Origin: CF-46 sp963760735
GTDB taxonomy: Bacteria; Chloroflexota; Limnocylindria; Limnocylindrales; CSP1-4
Direction: 5' to 3'
Length of the DNA: 64,000 bases
NCBI GenBank assembly: GCA_963760735.1
Contig: CAVXEB010000004.1
Coordinates: 1,922,001-1,986,000 of the forward strand
Shown: positions 32,101-40,799 of the stretch, piece by piece
Layout of the letters: each line of letters begins with the position of its first letter
Numbering within the stretch: position 1 is the stretch's first letter
Translations under genes and position numbers: made by a program
Notes under the pieces: model-generated
Databases searched by the model: none
Told to the model about the DNA's origin: nothing
The model's input: the letters and a program-made list of their open reading frames with translations, nothing else

Positions 32101-34573
32101 GATGCCAGGGCCCGTCAGTCGGGTCCTGTGGGACGACGCGACCGAGATGGCCCACGTCCTCGGCCGGACGCCCGACGGGTCGTCGTCCACGGTCTACGTG
32201 ATCGAGCCCCACGCGCAGGCGGTCTACGCCGACGCGGCGCTGCCGTTCGACCCGTCGGCGTGGGTCATGGACGCGCAGCGCGACACCCCGACCGACGATC
32301 GCGAGCAGATCCTCACGTTCTCCCCGACAGGCGAGGTCGCCAGCGTCGACGTCGGCGAGCACGAGTTCGCCTGGCGCCTGCCGGGCGTCCTCGCCGGGGC
32401 CGCGATGGCCGGGTTCCTGTTCCTGCTCGCCCGGATCCTGTTCCGGCGGCGGTCGGTCGGCGTACTGGTGGCGGTCATCGCCGTGGCCGACGGCATGTTC
32501 TTCGTCCAGTCGCGGATCGGGATGAACGACGCCTACGTCGGCCTCGCGATCGTCGCCGCGTACACGGTCTTCGCGGCCCTGTGGATGGGCACGGCGCGCT
32601 TCCGCGGGGCGTTCTGGGTCCTGATGCCGGTGATCGGCGTGATCCTTGGCCTGGGCCTGGCGTCGAAGTGGGTCGCCCTGTATGCCCTGGGCGGGATCGC
32701 GCTGCTGATCCTGGCGAGGAGCGCCCTCGGCCGGCTCGTGACGATCCTGGCACTGATCGGGATGACGGCGGGGCTCGGCTATCTCGCGATCAACGTCCCG
32801 GCCGGCACCGGGTTCGGCAACCTGCCGTTCGTCGCGATCATGGTCGGCCTGACGGTGATTGCGGTCGTCGCCAACGTCGCCCACCCGATCGCCTGGTCCC
32901 TCGACGAGATCCGGTTCGCCGTCGGCGCGCCGATCGTCCTCGGCGGGATCGCGATCCTCGCCCTGATCGCGACCGGCCACGCCACACCACCGGCGACGTC
33001 GACCGCGACGGGCCTCGGCTCGTTCGTGACCACCCCGATGGCCGCCGCGATCGGGCTGTTCCTCCTCGGGCCGATCGCGTGGGCGTCGTTCGCGATCGCG
33101 GCGCGGCTCGGCTTCGGCCCGTTGGCCCCGCTGCCCGCCCCCGACGATCCGGCCGCGCTCCTTCCCCAGCCGTCGCCCGCGCCGTCGGCGGCGTGGCTCC
33201 GGCCCGGCGCCCAGCTCGGCCTGCCGGTCGTCTGGATGGTGATCAGCCTGCTCGCGGTGCCGCTCGCGATCTATGTCGCGTCGTACCTGCCGTGGGCGTT
33301 CATCGAGAACCACCGGATCTTCGGGAACTGGCCGGACGGGCACACGGGCCAGTCCCTGATCGACCTGACCGGCGCGATGTACGCGTACCACAACAACCTG
33401 ACCGCCCCGCACGCCGCGTCATCGCCGTGGTGGGCCTGGCTGTTCGACCTGAAGCCGGTGTGGTTCTACCAGGAGGGCCTCGCCGGCAACACGACGTCCG
33501 CGATCTACGACGCCGGCAATCTCGTCGTCTGGTGGCTCGGCCTGCCGGCGATGGCATTCGCGGCATGGCAGGCGTTCAGCCGGCGGAGCCTCGCCCTGGC
33601 CCTCGTGACGATCGGATTCGCCTGCCAGTGGGTCGCCTGGGCGCGGATCGACCGGGCCGCGTTCCAGTACCACTACTACACGAGCCTGCCGTTCCTGTTC
33701 CTCGCGCTCGCCTACTTCCTCGCGGAGCTGTGGCACGGCGCCTCGCGCCGAACGTGGCTCATGGCCCGCCTGACGGCGGCGGTGGCGATCATCGGCCCGG
33801 CGATCTTCTGGGTCCTCGACCGGCCCCTGTGCGCGGCCGTCGGCGTCACGAAGGCGAATCCGGGATCGCAGGCCTGCCCGCCGATCATCCCCCAGTTCCT
33901 GCTGACCGCCCAGACCCTCGCGATGGCGGCCGTCGTCGGGGTCGCCGTCCTCGTCGTGCTCCGCCAGCTCGCCCGGCTGGCCGCTCGTGATCCCCTCGAG
34001 AGCACGGAGGGCAACCCGGACAGCGCCGCGCTGGTGCCGCTCGTCGTGACCGCCGGCGCCGCGATCCTCCTGACGATCGCCGTCCGGCTGTTCGTCCCGG
34101 ACGTACCGCTCATCACCCTCGATCGGATCCCGGTCGAGCCCGTCGCGATCATCCTCGCCCTGCCCGCGGTGGCGATCGCCGCCTTCGTCGCGACCGCCCG
34201 CGACGCGCGTCGGTTCGTGGTCGGAGCCGTCGTCGCGATCGTCGGCTGGTTCGTCGTGGTGTACCCGAACATCAGCGCCCTGCCGCTGCCGACGGCGATC
34301 GCCAACGTCTACCAGGGGGTGCTCCCGACCTACCTGTATGCGTTCCAGTTCCCCGTGAACAACGTCGCGGGCAACGTCCCGATCCACCTCTTCGGACCGG
34401 TGCCGCTGATGCTCGGCGGCGCGATGGTCTTCCTTTGCCTCGTCGTCGCGTATTCGACCTGGGTCTGGCGGCTGGCGCTCGCCGAGCAGCGGGCGAGCGA
34501 CGGCGATCGATACGACCTCGGGCCGGCGGGTGGCGCGACCGGGGGTGCCGGCGGCGGTTCGCTCGGGCCCTGA
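29108..34573 (+). CDS. Giant fusion: GT-C membrane transferase + protein O-mannosyltransferase with inserted propeller
   Basis: The 1821-residue protein has two GT-C units. The N-terminal unit (about residues 30-510) has about ten helices, with RVDLGSFQAWAANLASDG after helix 1. A charged cytoplasmic linker (about 515-620) follows. The C-terminal unit begins at about residue 620 with a PMT (GT39) first loop containing FDEVYHARTA, the catalytic acidic pair. Instead of a short loop, about 390 residues (about 694-1081) of propeller-like repeats (TVRSLRS, VAVDADGLRLFVGGDNGS) are inserted before the next helix. The GTG at 29108 with GGGAG upstream is preferred over an earlier GTG at 29060 inside the divergent gene. 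It probably mannosylates exported proteins from a lipid donor. Confidence 0.8.
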   Translation: MTSGRAADGPSRGADAPTRTSGTRDGIGAILAILALGLVFRVIIAQLNPGSGFRVDLGSFQAWAANLASDGLHGFYERPFFHDYTPGYLYVLYVVGLAGQQLGNLADLIKIPPILADIAIAWLVWSMAREVGAGKRAALIGAALVVANPVTWFDSVLWGQVDSFGVVFLLLGLRALWRDQPERAAILTVIAALIKPQLAILVPIVAVVTIRRALWPPMPIHAAGSGDERPGTRVGLLSAFRAWERRTDHPIRILTTGIAGFLTAVVLCFPFGLSVIEPGTNGEVLHSGLIEQIFKTAGGYPYASVNAYNPWALATAGGNGVAENSGWACDTFILHAAPGNPTCLEAVTIAGIPAVYVGAALLVAAFVIVGIAVFRRPTPLTILTGLAILAVAFFILPTRVHERYLYPFVAIGAILAGVSIRWRIAYIVLSATTFLNMYVVLTTLYTDNPGIQDWLGIGESIRSREGVTFLALTAFAASLWVFAQLRPSAQRALADEVDLGAELDEDDWVDEEAETGLAPPGPAAGAGGWRAGAPVAVGSGAALTAAPAFVAPMPTWSASPSLVELGPIGWFRARLEERPVRADRSKELDRESGGRLDKLDLWILVVLVVSVLGIRMFRLGEPYQMHFDEVYHARTATEFLQDWRYGISHEIYEWTHPHLAKYAMAGGLVAWGDDRVTATANLGVPVLDAALEPRQTDPAFGADRGGDRVDVATGSQVRSYDLATRALLATIPVDGARAVAVDADGLRLFVGGDNGSIVTIDLAALDTVRSLRSAAVAPDAVAFAQVDGAVRKLFVAPDGGALLVETTDDRLITLDAGTAEVRGTVQLEAAGDMAPGGTAPVVATSGPDAVPDPAAAAGALVSILGGDAATYETRLGTTEDRAVVARIEDGDQRANVQKAIDDGRLAGLQIDTTPLVAVADANGVELIDPSTGELVNTVDVGAPAHGLALTTVDSPPCTGCLYVATDPDPAVHEAGRIALVATGGDGAKNGPVLVDSMAMPGPVSRVLWDDATEMAHVLGRTPDGSSSTVYVIEPHAQAVYADAALPFDPSAWVMDAQRDTPTDDREQILTFSPTGEVASVDVGEHEFAWRLPGVLAGAAMAGFLFLLARILFRRRSVGVLVAVIAVADGMFFVQSRIGMNDAYVGLAIVAAYTVFAALWMGTARFRGAFWVLMPVIGVILGLGLASKWVALYALGGIALLILARSALGRLVTILALIGMTAGLGYLAINVPAGTGFGNLPFVAIMVGLTVIAVVANVAHPIAWSLDEIRFAVGAPIVLGGIAILALIATGHATPPATSTATGLGSFVTTPMAAAIGLFLLGPIAWASFAIAARLGFGPLAPLPAPDDPAALLPQPSPAPSAAWLRPGAQLGLPVVWMVISLLAVPLAIYVASYLPWAFIENHRIFGNWPDGHTGQSLIDLTGAMYAYHNNLTAPHAASSPWWAWLFDLKPVWFYQEGLAGNTTSAIYDAGNLVVWWLGLPAMAFAAWQAFSRRSLALALVTIGFACQWVAWARIDRAAFQYHYYTSLPFLFLALAYFLAELWHGASRRTWLMARLTAAVAIIGPAIFWVLDRPLCAAVGVTKANPGSQACPPIIPQFLLTAQTLAMAAVVGVAVLVVLRQLARLAARDPLESTEGNPDSAALVPLVVTAGAAILLTIAVRLFVPDVPLITLDRIPVEPVAIILALPAVAIAAFVATARDARRFVVGAVVAIVGWFVVVYPNISALPLPTAIANVYQGVLPTYLYAFQFPVNNVAGNVPIHLFGPVPLMLGGAMVFLCLVVAYSTWVWRLALAEQRASDGDRYDLGPAGGATGGAGGGSLGP

Positions 34574-34600
34574 GCCCAGCGGCCCCGGGTCGGATTGCCG

Positions 34601-35893
34601 TCAGGCTCCGCCGGGATCGCCTGCCGAGCCGACTGGGTCCGGTGACGATTCGTCGGGCGGCCGCAACGCGCCGTTCCCGCCCGAACCGTCGACCGACGGG
34701 ATCGTCGTTGCCGCCTCGCGCAGCGCCACTCGGGGCGATGGCGGGACCGGCGCGTGGAAGCCCGGCGGCAGCTCACCGCGCGCCGCGAGGCGGCGGATCA
34801 CGACGCCGTAGAAGTCGTCGACCTTGGCGGTCACCCGGGGCCAGCTGAACTCCTCTGCCCGGAGGCGGCCCGCGGCGGCCATCGCCTGCCGCTCCTCGTC
34901 GTCGCGGAGCAGGCGCGCGACGGCCCCGGCGATGGCCTTCGGCTCCCGGGGCGGCACGAGGAGGGCCTCCCGGCCGCGCCGGACGACGCCCTTGTAGCCG
35001 TGGATGTCCGATGCGACGATCGCCGTGCCCGACGCCATCGCCTCGAGAAGGACGATCCCGAACGACTCACCGCCGGTCGCCGGCGAGACGTAGACGTCGG
35101 CCGTCCGGAAGAGCTGCGCCTTCTCCTCGTCGCTCACCCGGCCGAGGAACTCGACGCCCTTCAGCCGGCGGGTCGCGACATAGCGGCGCGCCTCGCGAGC
35201 GAGCGGCCCGGAGCCGACGACGAGCACCCGGCAATCGCAGCCGGTCTTCCGGAGGATCCGATAGGCCTTCAGCAGGTCGAGGAGGCCCTTCCGAGGCTCG
35301 AACCGGCCGACGAACAGGATGTTGCGGGTCCCGTCCTGCCAACGTGCCAGCGGGACTGCCCGCTGGAAGCGGTCGATGTCGACGCCGTTCGGGATGACCT
35401 TGTAGTCGCCCGGGAAGTAGCGCTCGATGAAGTGCTTCGCGGCGCTGCTGACAGCGATCCGACCGTGGAGCCGGTCGGCGTAGCCGCGCATCGCCCGCCT
35501 CCCGAACTCGTAGGACGGCGAGAACCCGCCATACGCGTGGAAGGTCGCCACGTTCACGCTCGTCGAGAGCCGGAGAATGATCGGCGACAGGAACGGCACG
35601 AACGGCTCGTGGAAGTGGAGCAGGTCGAACTGCTCCCGTTCGAGCACGTCGCGGACCTGGGACACGAACCGCGGCGAGAGGGTGATCGTCCCGACCGAGC
35701 CGTTGACCGGCATCGAGAAGCCCTTGCCGATCCGGATGACGTCGCCCTCCGATGCGCGCTGCAGGCCGTGCGACGACGTCAGGATCCGGACGTCGTGGCC
35801 GCGCAGGCGGAGGTTCTCGTACAGGTATCGGACGTGCTGGGTCACGCCACCGGGCAGCGGGTAGACGTACGGCGTGACGAGCCCGACCTTCAT
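34601..35893 (-). CDS. pimA: GT4 glycosyltransferase, PimA-like phosphatidylinositol mannosyltransferase
   Basis: The 430-residue protein is a GT-B retaining transferase. It begins MKVGLVTPYVYPLPGGVTQHV, the PimA-type donor/acceptor glycine loop, and has VSPATGGESFGIVLLEAM, containing the EX7E motif that binds GDP-mannose. In actinobacteria PimA adds the first mannose to phosphatidylinositol. This gene lies in an operon with a PI-phosphate synthase, an inositol-phosphate synthase and two PatA-like acyltransferases, which strongly supports that role. The C-terminal 60 residues are proline-rich and probably disordered. Its ATG overlaps the PHP gene stop (ATGA). Confidence 0.82.
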   Translation of the reverse strand: MKVGLVTPYVYPLPGGVTQHVRYLYENLRLRGHDVRILTSSHGLQRASEGDVIRIGKGFSMPVNGSVGTITLSPRFVSQVRDVLEREQFDLLHFHEPFVPFLSPIILRLSTSVNVATFHAYGGFSPSYEFGRRAMRGYADRLHGRIAVSSAAKHFIERYFPGDYKVIPNGVDIDRFQRAVPLARWQDGTRNILFVGRFEPRKGLLDLLKAYRILRKTGCDCRVLVVGSGPLAREARRYVATRRLKGVEFLGRVSDEEKAQLFRTADVYVSPATGGESFGIVLLEAMASGTAIVASDIHGYKGVVRRGREALLVPPREPKAIAGAVARLLRDDEERQAMAAAGRLRAEEFSWPRVTAKVDDFYGVVIRRLAARGELPPGFHAPVPPSPRVALREAATTIPSVDGSGGNGALRPPDESSPDPVGSAGDPGGA

Positions 35894-36735
35894 CGCCCGC
35901 GATTCTCCGCCGTCGCGCCGGACTCCGCGAGGTTGCCCTGCCACGTCTCGTCGAAGCGCGGCGGCCGCTGCCGCCCGCCCGGGTAGCCGAGATCGCGCCC
36001 CGTGCCGTCCCGGCGGACCTTGCCCCCGACCACGTCCCGCGCATCGCGCGAGTACTTCCGGAGCTGCCGGCCGAACATCGAGACCTGGCCCGCGGTCCCG
36101 TGGAACGAGCCGTGATGGTGCGTCCGACCGGTTTCGATCGCCGCCCGCAGGTCCGCAGCCGATCGGCCCGGGAATGTCGTCCAACCCGTCCCGATGGTCG
36201 CCGCGGCGTGGCTGTCGCTGGCGCCGACGGTCGGGACGTCGTGCTCGGCGGCGAACCGGACGACCCGCCCGTGCATCGGCCGGCCGAACATCGTCGGGTT
36301 GAACGCCTCGATGGCGTCGGGCCGGACGCTCGGGTCGTCATCGGCCAGGAGCCGGCGGAGGACCCAGCCCTGGGCGCACAGCGGATACGGGACGAGCGGA
36401 TGGGCCGGGATCGCGAGACCGCCCTGCTCGTGGACCGCGGCGATCGTCGAGCGGAGGCTCCGGAGGGGCCGGATCCGCTCCTCGAGGAACAGGGCCAGGA
36501 GGTGGCCGCCGAGCGTGGAGATCTCCTCGCCGACCACCACGTCGGCGCGGTGGCCCAGCTCGCGGGCCATCGTCCGGGCAGCGACCGCCGCGTCGATCCG
36601 CTCGTGGTCGGTGACGGCGATCACGTCGAGGGTCGTGTTCCGCTCGACGTGATCGAGGATCGCCGGGATCCCGTCGACGCCGTCGGACGCAAGGCTGTGG
36701 ATGTGGAGATCGGCCCGGCCGAGGCGATCGGTCAT
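35890..36735 (-). CDS. PHP-domain metallo-phosphoesterase-like protein
   Basis: The 281-residue protein starts with the PHP signature RADLHIHSLASDGVD (HxH metal ligands), followed by VIAVTDHERIDAA, AIPAHPLVPYP and GASDSHAAATIGTGWT, together providing the expected His/Asp metal ligands. The barrel ends near residue 225, and a basic tail follows. The PHP superfamily includes phosphoesterases and histidinol phosphatases. Within the PIM-type operon it might hydrolyse an inositol or sugar phosphate, but no substrate can be assigned. Its start overlaps the upstream acyltransferase stop and its stop overlaps pimA, both as ATGA. Confidence 0.85.
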   Translation of the reverse strand: MTDRLGRADLHIHSLASDGVDGIPAILDHVERNTTLDVIAVTDHERIDAAVAARTMARELGHRADVVVGEEISTLGGHLLALFLEERIRPLRSLRSTIAAVHEQGGLAIPAHPLVPYPLCAQGWVLRRLLADDDPSVRPDAIEAFNPTMFGRPMHGRVVRFAAEHDVPTVGASDSHAAATIGTGWTTFPGRSAADLRAAIETGRTHHHGSFHGTAGQVSMFGRQLRKYSRDARDVVGGKVRRDGTGRDLGYPGGRQRPPRFDETWQGNLAESGATAENRGR

Positions 36736-37763
36736 CTGGCGGCCGCCTTCGACGCCCCGGACCCGCCTCGCGTCGACTCGAGCTGGCCGTCGACGGCGGC
36801 CAGGTCCGGCCAGATCGAGAAGAACGCGCCGGTCCATTGCTCGGGGGCATCGGTGATCAGCTCCTCGAAGGCGGCGGCGAGGGACGTCAGCGTCGACGCG
36901 ATCCGCTCGCGGCGCGTGCCGCTGCTCTCCGGGGCGGCCTCGATCAGGATGACCCGCCCCGCCACCCGGCCGTTGTCGAGTCGCCGGACGCCGGTGGCGG
37001 CGATCCGCGCCCCGGACTCGATCGCCAGGAGGCCCGGGCCGATCGGGAACGGTGCCGGCGCGCCGAAGAACGGCACCTCGATGCCGCCGCCGGCAATGTC
37101 GCGATCGGCCACGATCCCGACGTAGCCGCCGGCGCGAAGGGCGGTCAGGAGCTCCCGTCGAGCCGCGCGCAGGCCCACGATCCGGACGCCGAGCGAGCCT
37201 CGGGTCTCCTCGAACCACGCCTGGAGGGGCGGGTCGTCGACTGTCTCCATCGGCGCGACGAATGGTCGCCCGGATCGATGAGCGAGGTACAGGGCCGGCA
37301 GCTCGATCGGCCCGAAGTGCGCGGACGCGAAGATCACCGGGCCGCCCGCGAAGGCCGCCTCGACCGTCTGGGGCGTATCGATGTCGACGCGCGTCTCGAG
37401 GAAGACCGGCGTCAGGCTCGGCGTCCGCAGGATCTCGAGGTAGTAGCGGGCGTCGTGACGGAACGCGAGCCGGACGAGACGCTCCAGCTCGCGCGGATCG
37501 TGGGCCGCGGCGCGGGCCCGGGCGGGACCGCGCTCGCGGCGATCCAGCTCGGCGGCCACGCGGGCGAAGTTGGCCCGCGCCTGGGCCGCGCGACGTGGCG
37601 CGAACCGGTACCACAGGCCTCCCACCAGGTCGGCGACGCCGACGCCGACGCGATCCGGGGCATGGCAGGCGAGCCACGACACGCCGCGCAGGAGAGTGAC
37701 CCGGGCTCGCTGACTGAAGGTGCCCCGCCGGCGCGGCTCGCCCGCGGTCCCGGCGCCGATCAC
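36732..37763 (-). CDS. LpxL/HtrB-family lipid acyltransferase (PatA-like), second copy
   Basis: The 343-residue protein belongs to the LpxL/HtrB acyltransferase group. The HX4E catalytic motif is ASAHFGPIEL (about residues 148-157), and GIVADRDIAGGGIEVPFFG is the second conserved block. An N-terminal amphipathic or membrane helix lies at about residues 25-50. In mycobacteria, PatA of this family acylates phosphatidylinositol mannosides, and in the operon it sits between PI synthesis and PimA, as here. The GTG start overlaps the stop of the first acyltransferase gene (GTGA), and its own stop overlaps the PHP start (ATGA). Confidence 0.82.
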   Translation of the reverse strand: MIGAGTAGEPRRRGTFSQRARVTLLRGVSWLACHAPDRVGVGVADLVGGLWYRFAPRRAAQARANFARVAAELDRRERGPARARAAAHDPRELERLVRLAFRHDARYYLEILRTPSLTPVFLETRVDIDTPQTVEAAFAGGPVIFASAHFGPIELPALYLAHRSGRPFVAPMETVDDPPLQAWFEETRGSLGVRIVGLRAARRELLTALRAGGYVGIVADRDIAGGGIEVPFFGAPAPFPIGPGLLAIESGARIAATGVRRLDNGRVAGRVILIEAAPESSGTRRERIASTLTSLAAAFEELITDAPEQWTGAFFSIWPDLAAVDGQLESTRGGSGASKAAAR

Positions 37764-38851
37764 GACGGCGCGAGCTCCGCGTCGCCTCGGCCGCTCGGCT
37801 GCGCGTGCGTCGGTGGGTCGGCCTCGAGGCGGTCGGACCCGTCGGAAGCGCCGGGTTCCTCGGGCGTCGTCAGCGGCTTCCCACCCAGCATCCGCTGGGC
37901 GCGCGCCTCCAGCTCGGCCGCCTCCTCGGCGGTCGACGGCCACATCGGCTTGAAGCTGTACCACTGCTGCGGCGCCGCGGCGATCGTCGCCTCGAGGGCG
38001 TCGGCGATCTGCTGGGTCGCCCGGGCCACGTCCGCGTCGGACGAGGACGGCACCGAGATCAGCGGCGAGAACCCGATGTGGAACACCCCGTCGGCCGCTC
38101 GCCGGATCGCGACCGGGAGGATCAGGGAGCTCGTCTTCGCGGCCAGCGTCGCCGGACCGGCCGGCAACGTCGTCCATTCGCCGAAGAGCCGGACCGGTAC
38201 TCCGTCGGAGCGGTAGCCCCAGTCGATGAGGAGCGCGAGCATCTCCCTCCGCCGCAGGACGGCGTAGATCTCGCGCAGGTTGCGCCAGGGGATCACGTGG
38301 ACGCCCCAGGCCTCGCGGAGCCTCGTGAACCGGTCGAACATCTCGGGAAAGGTGGAGTCGTCGGCGACGACGCTGATCGGCCAGCCGCGGTTGGCGACGC
38401 CTGCGGCGACGGCCTCGTTGTTGCCGACGTGGCCCAGGGCGAAGATCAACCCGCCGGGTGACGACTGCCAGAAGTCGTTGATCTGGTCGAGGTCCGTCTG
38501 GACGACGCGAGAGACGGCCTCGTCCGGCGAGAGCGACTCCAGCCGCATCACCTCGACGAGGTACCGGGCGTATTCGCGATAGGCGCCCAGCGCCAGCGTC
38601 CGGACCTTCCGGTCGTCGGGCGGCAGGCCGGCGACCTTCGAGAAGTTCGCGTTCGACCAGCGCCGCTTCGCGGGCCACAGGAGGTAGCCCGCCTGGCTGC
38701 CGGTCCCGATGACCCAGGCGGCCAGTCCGGCGGGAACGTGAGCGACGATCCAGACGGCCGCGGCGTACGCCGTGACGGCCGCCTTCTCGAGGACCCGGGG
38801 CCCTTGCTCCCGACGCTTGTGAGGGGCTTCGAGGCCCTTGCCGGCGGCCAT
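37760..38851 (-). CDS. LpxL/HtrB-family lipid acyltransferase (PatA-like), first copy
   Basis: The 363-residue protein has an N-terminal hydrophobic segment (about residues 25-60) and the family HX4E motif in ALGHVGNNEAVAAG (about residue 142). It also has the LLIDWGYRSDGVPVRLFGEW block and QQWYSFKPMWP near the C-terminus, as in lauroyl acyltransferases. The last 50 residues are charged and low complexity. It starts two bases after the ino1 stop and overlaps the second acyltransferase at GTGA. Two such enzymes in tandem may acylate different positions of a glycolipid; this is inference. Confidence 0.82.
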   Translation of the reverse strand: MAAGKGLEAPHKRREQGPRVLEKAAVTAYAAAVWIVAHVPAGLAAWVIGTGSQAGYLLWPAKRRWSNANFSKVAGLPPDDRKVRTLALGAYREYARYLVEVMRLESLSPDEAVSRVVQTDLDQINDFWQSSPGGLIFALGHVGNNEAVAAGVANRGWPISVVADDSTFPEMFDRFTRLREAWGVHVIPWRNLREIYAVLRRREMLALLIDWGYRSDGVPVRLFGEWTTLPAGPATLAAKTSSLILPVAIRRAADGVFHIGFSPLISVPSSSDADVARATQQIADALEATIAAAPQQWYSFKPMWPSTAEEAAELEARAQRMLGGKPLTTPEEPGASDGSDRLEADPPTHAQPSGRGDAELAPS

Positions 38852-38853
38852 CC

Positions 38854-40083
38854 CTAGCGCGCTGCGGCGGCCGCCTTCTTCGCGGCCGATGCGACGGGCA
38901 CCGCGGAGGCAAGCTTCTTGAGCTGCGCCTTCGTCAGGTTCTCGGTGCCCACGAGCGTCTCGTTGTCGTCGCCCCGGATGAATGCCTCGACCCGGGTCCG
39001 GGCGATGTCGTCGTGGATCTGGATCGGCGGGCTTTTCATGAAGTAGCTCGACGGAGCGACGAGCGTGCCCTTCAGACCGCGATCCAGGCCCAGCTTCACG
39101 CAGCGGATCGCGTCGGTGATCACCCCGGCGCTGTTCGGGCTGTCCCAGACCTCGAGCTTGAGCTCGGCATTGAGCGGGACGTCGCCGTAGGTCGTGCCCT
39201 CCATCCGGATGTAGCACCACTTCCGGTCCTGGAGCCACGGCACGTGATCCGACGGGCCGACGTGGACGTTGTCCGGGTCCATGTCGTAGTCGAGCATCGA
39301 GGTGACGGCGTTCGTCTTCGAGATCTTCTTCGACTCCAGCCGCTCCCGCTCGAGCATGTTCAGGAAGTCGGTGTTGCCGCCGAAGTTCAGCTGGTAGGTC
39401 CGGTCGAGCCGGACGCCGCGGTCCATGAACAGGCGGGTCAGCACGCGGTGGCTGATCGTCGCGCCGACCTGGCTCTTGATGTCGTCGCCGATGACCGGAA
39501 GACCCTCCTCGGCGAACCGGCGCTGCCAGTACGGCTCACGGCCGATGAAGACGGGGATCGCGTTGATGAACCCGACGCCGGCGCGGAGGGCTTGTTCGAC
39601 GTACCACTTCGTCGCTTCCTCGGAGCCGACCGGGAGGTACGACACGACGACGTCGACCTTGCGCTCCCTGAGGATCCCGACGACGTCGGCCGTCGGGCCG
39701 GGGGCCTTCTCGATGATCTGGCTCAGGTACTTGCCGAGCCCGTCGTGGGTCATCCCCCGCTCGACCTTGACGCCGAGTGTCGGGACCTGCTGGAAGACGA
39801 ACGTGTTGTTCGGCTTCTGGTAGATCGCCTCCCCGAGGTCCTTGCCGACCTTGTTCTTGTCGATGTCGAACGCGGCGACGAACTCGATGTCCCGGATGTG
39901 GTAGCCGCCGAGATTGACGTGCATCAGCCCGGGCACGAACTCGTCGTCCTTGGCGTTCTCGTAGTAGGAGCGGCCCTGGACGAGGCTGCTCGCGCAGTTG
40001 CCGACGCCGACGATGGCGACCCGGATCTTCTTGCCCGGCTTGTGGCCGTTCGTCCCGGCGCCGTTGCTTCCGTTCGTGCTCAC
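38854..40083 (-). CDS. ino1: Myo-inositol-1-phosphate synthase
   Basis: The 409-residue protein matches the bacterial/archaeal inositol-1-phosphate synthase family. It has the NAD-binding VAIVGVGNCASSLVQG (about residues 21-36), then PGLMHVNLGGYHIRDIEFVAAFDID, the core QLNFGGNTDFLNML and LKLEVWDSPNSAGVITDAIR. It converts glucose-6-phosphate to inositol-1-phosphate with enzyme-bound NAD. The C-terminal tail is Ala/Lys-rich. The GTG start overlaps the CDP-alcohol phosphatidyltransferase stop (GTGA). Supplying inositol phosphate directly next to the enzyme that attaches it to CDP-diacylglycerol makes biochemical sense. Confidence 0.92.
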   Translation of the reverse strand: MSTNGSNGAGTNGHKPGKKIRVAIVGVGNCASSLVQGRSYYENAKDDEFVPGLMHVNLGGYHIRDIEFVAAFDIDKNKVGKDLGEAIYQKPNNTFVFQQVPTLGVKVERGMTHDGLGKYLSQIIEKAPGPTADVVGILRERKVDVVVSYLPVGSEEATKWYVEQALRAGVGFINAIPVFIGREPYWQRRFAEEGLPVIGDDIKSQVGATISHRVLTRLFMDRGVRLDRTYQLNFGGNTDFLNMLERERLESKKISKTNAVTSMLDYDMDPDNVHVGPSDHVPWLQDRKWCYIRMEGTTYGDVPLNAELKLEVWDSPNSAGVITDAIRCVKLGLDRGLKGTLVAPSSYFMKSPPIQIHDDIARTRVEAFIRGDDNETLVGTENLTKAQLKKLASAVPVASAAKKAAAAAR

Positions 40084-40799
40084 GAGTGCTGGTCTCCTCC
40101 TGGAGTGGCTGGGCCGGTTGTCGGGGGGACGGCCGGCTGGCGGATGACGACGAGGATTCGCTGGATGGTGGTGATCGTGGCGAGGACCGCGATGAGGCCG
40201 AGGCAGAGGGCGAGCACCGGCCGGCCGAGCGTCCACGTGACGTCGGCCGACCCCGTATCGGCCACGGAGGTCCCGCCCAGGATCGCGGTCAGGATCAGCC
40301 CGGCGGTCAGGATCACGATCCGGACCTCGCGCGGTGCCAGCCCGACCTCGGCCATGCCGCTGCCCTTGGTGAACCCGAGACCCTCGGATTTCGACCGCGC
40401 ATAGCTGACCATGAAGGCGGAGGACATCGCGGCGGCGGCGAGGATCACGCCCGGGTCGAAGTCGGCGAAGACGCAGCCGGCGACGATCCCGATGTAGATG
40501 ATCCCTTCGCCCCAACGGTCGAACACGGAGTCCATGAAGGCGCCGAGCCGTGACGCCTTGCCGGTCGCGCGGGCGAGGGCCCCGTCGAACAGGTCGAAGA
40601 CCCCGCCGACCACGACGAGCAGGCCGGCCACGAACCAGCTCTGGCCGGCCGCCGCGAGGGCGGCGATCACGGCGATCGCGAACCCGATCAGGGTCAGCGC
40701 GTTCGGGGTCAGGCCGACCTTGCCGAAGGCCAGGGCGATGGGGACGGCGAGGCCGCGGACGCGTGCCCGTGTCTCCGGGCTGATCATCGAGCCGCTCAC
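40080..40799 (-). CDS. CDP-alcohol phosphatidyltransferase, probable phosphatidylinositol-phosphate synthase
   Basis: The 239-residue integral membrane protein contains the full CDP-alcohol phosphotransferase motif, DLFDGALARATGKASRLGAF followed by MDSVFDR (D-x2-DG-x2-AR-x8-G-x3-D-x3-D, about residues 68-94), and six predicted helices. Coupling by GTGA overlap to the downstream inositol-1-phosphate synthase gene suggests it uses inositol-1-phosphate and CDP-diacylglycerol to make phosphatidylinositol phosphate, as in mycobacteria. Other headgroups such as glycerol phosphate cannot be excluded from sequence alone. Its GTG start overlaps the stop of the ArsR gene. Confidence 0.85.
   Translation of the reverse strand: MSGSMISPETRARVRGLAVPIALAFGKVGLTPNALTLIGFAIAVIAALAAAGQSWFVAGLLVVVGGVFDLFDGALARATGKASRLGAFMDSVFDRWGEGIIYIGIVAGCVFADFDPGVILAAAAMSSAFMVSYARSKSEGLGFTKGSGMAEVGLAPREVRIVILTAGLILTAILGGTSVADTGSADVTWTLGRPVLALCLGLIAVLATITTIQRILVVIRQPAVPPTTGPATPGGDQHS

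Noticed and set aside
29063..33412. Very long open reading frame on the minus strand opposite the giant glycosyltransferase gene
   Set aside because: Its translation is a low-complexity Arg/Asp/Glu/Pro string without any family pattern, the usual shadow of a high-GC gene; the plus-strand frame has clear PMT motifs and membrane helices.
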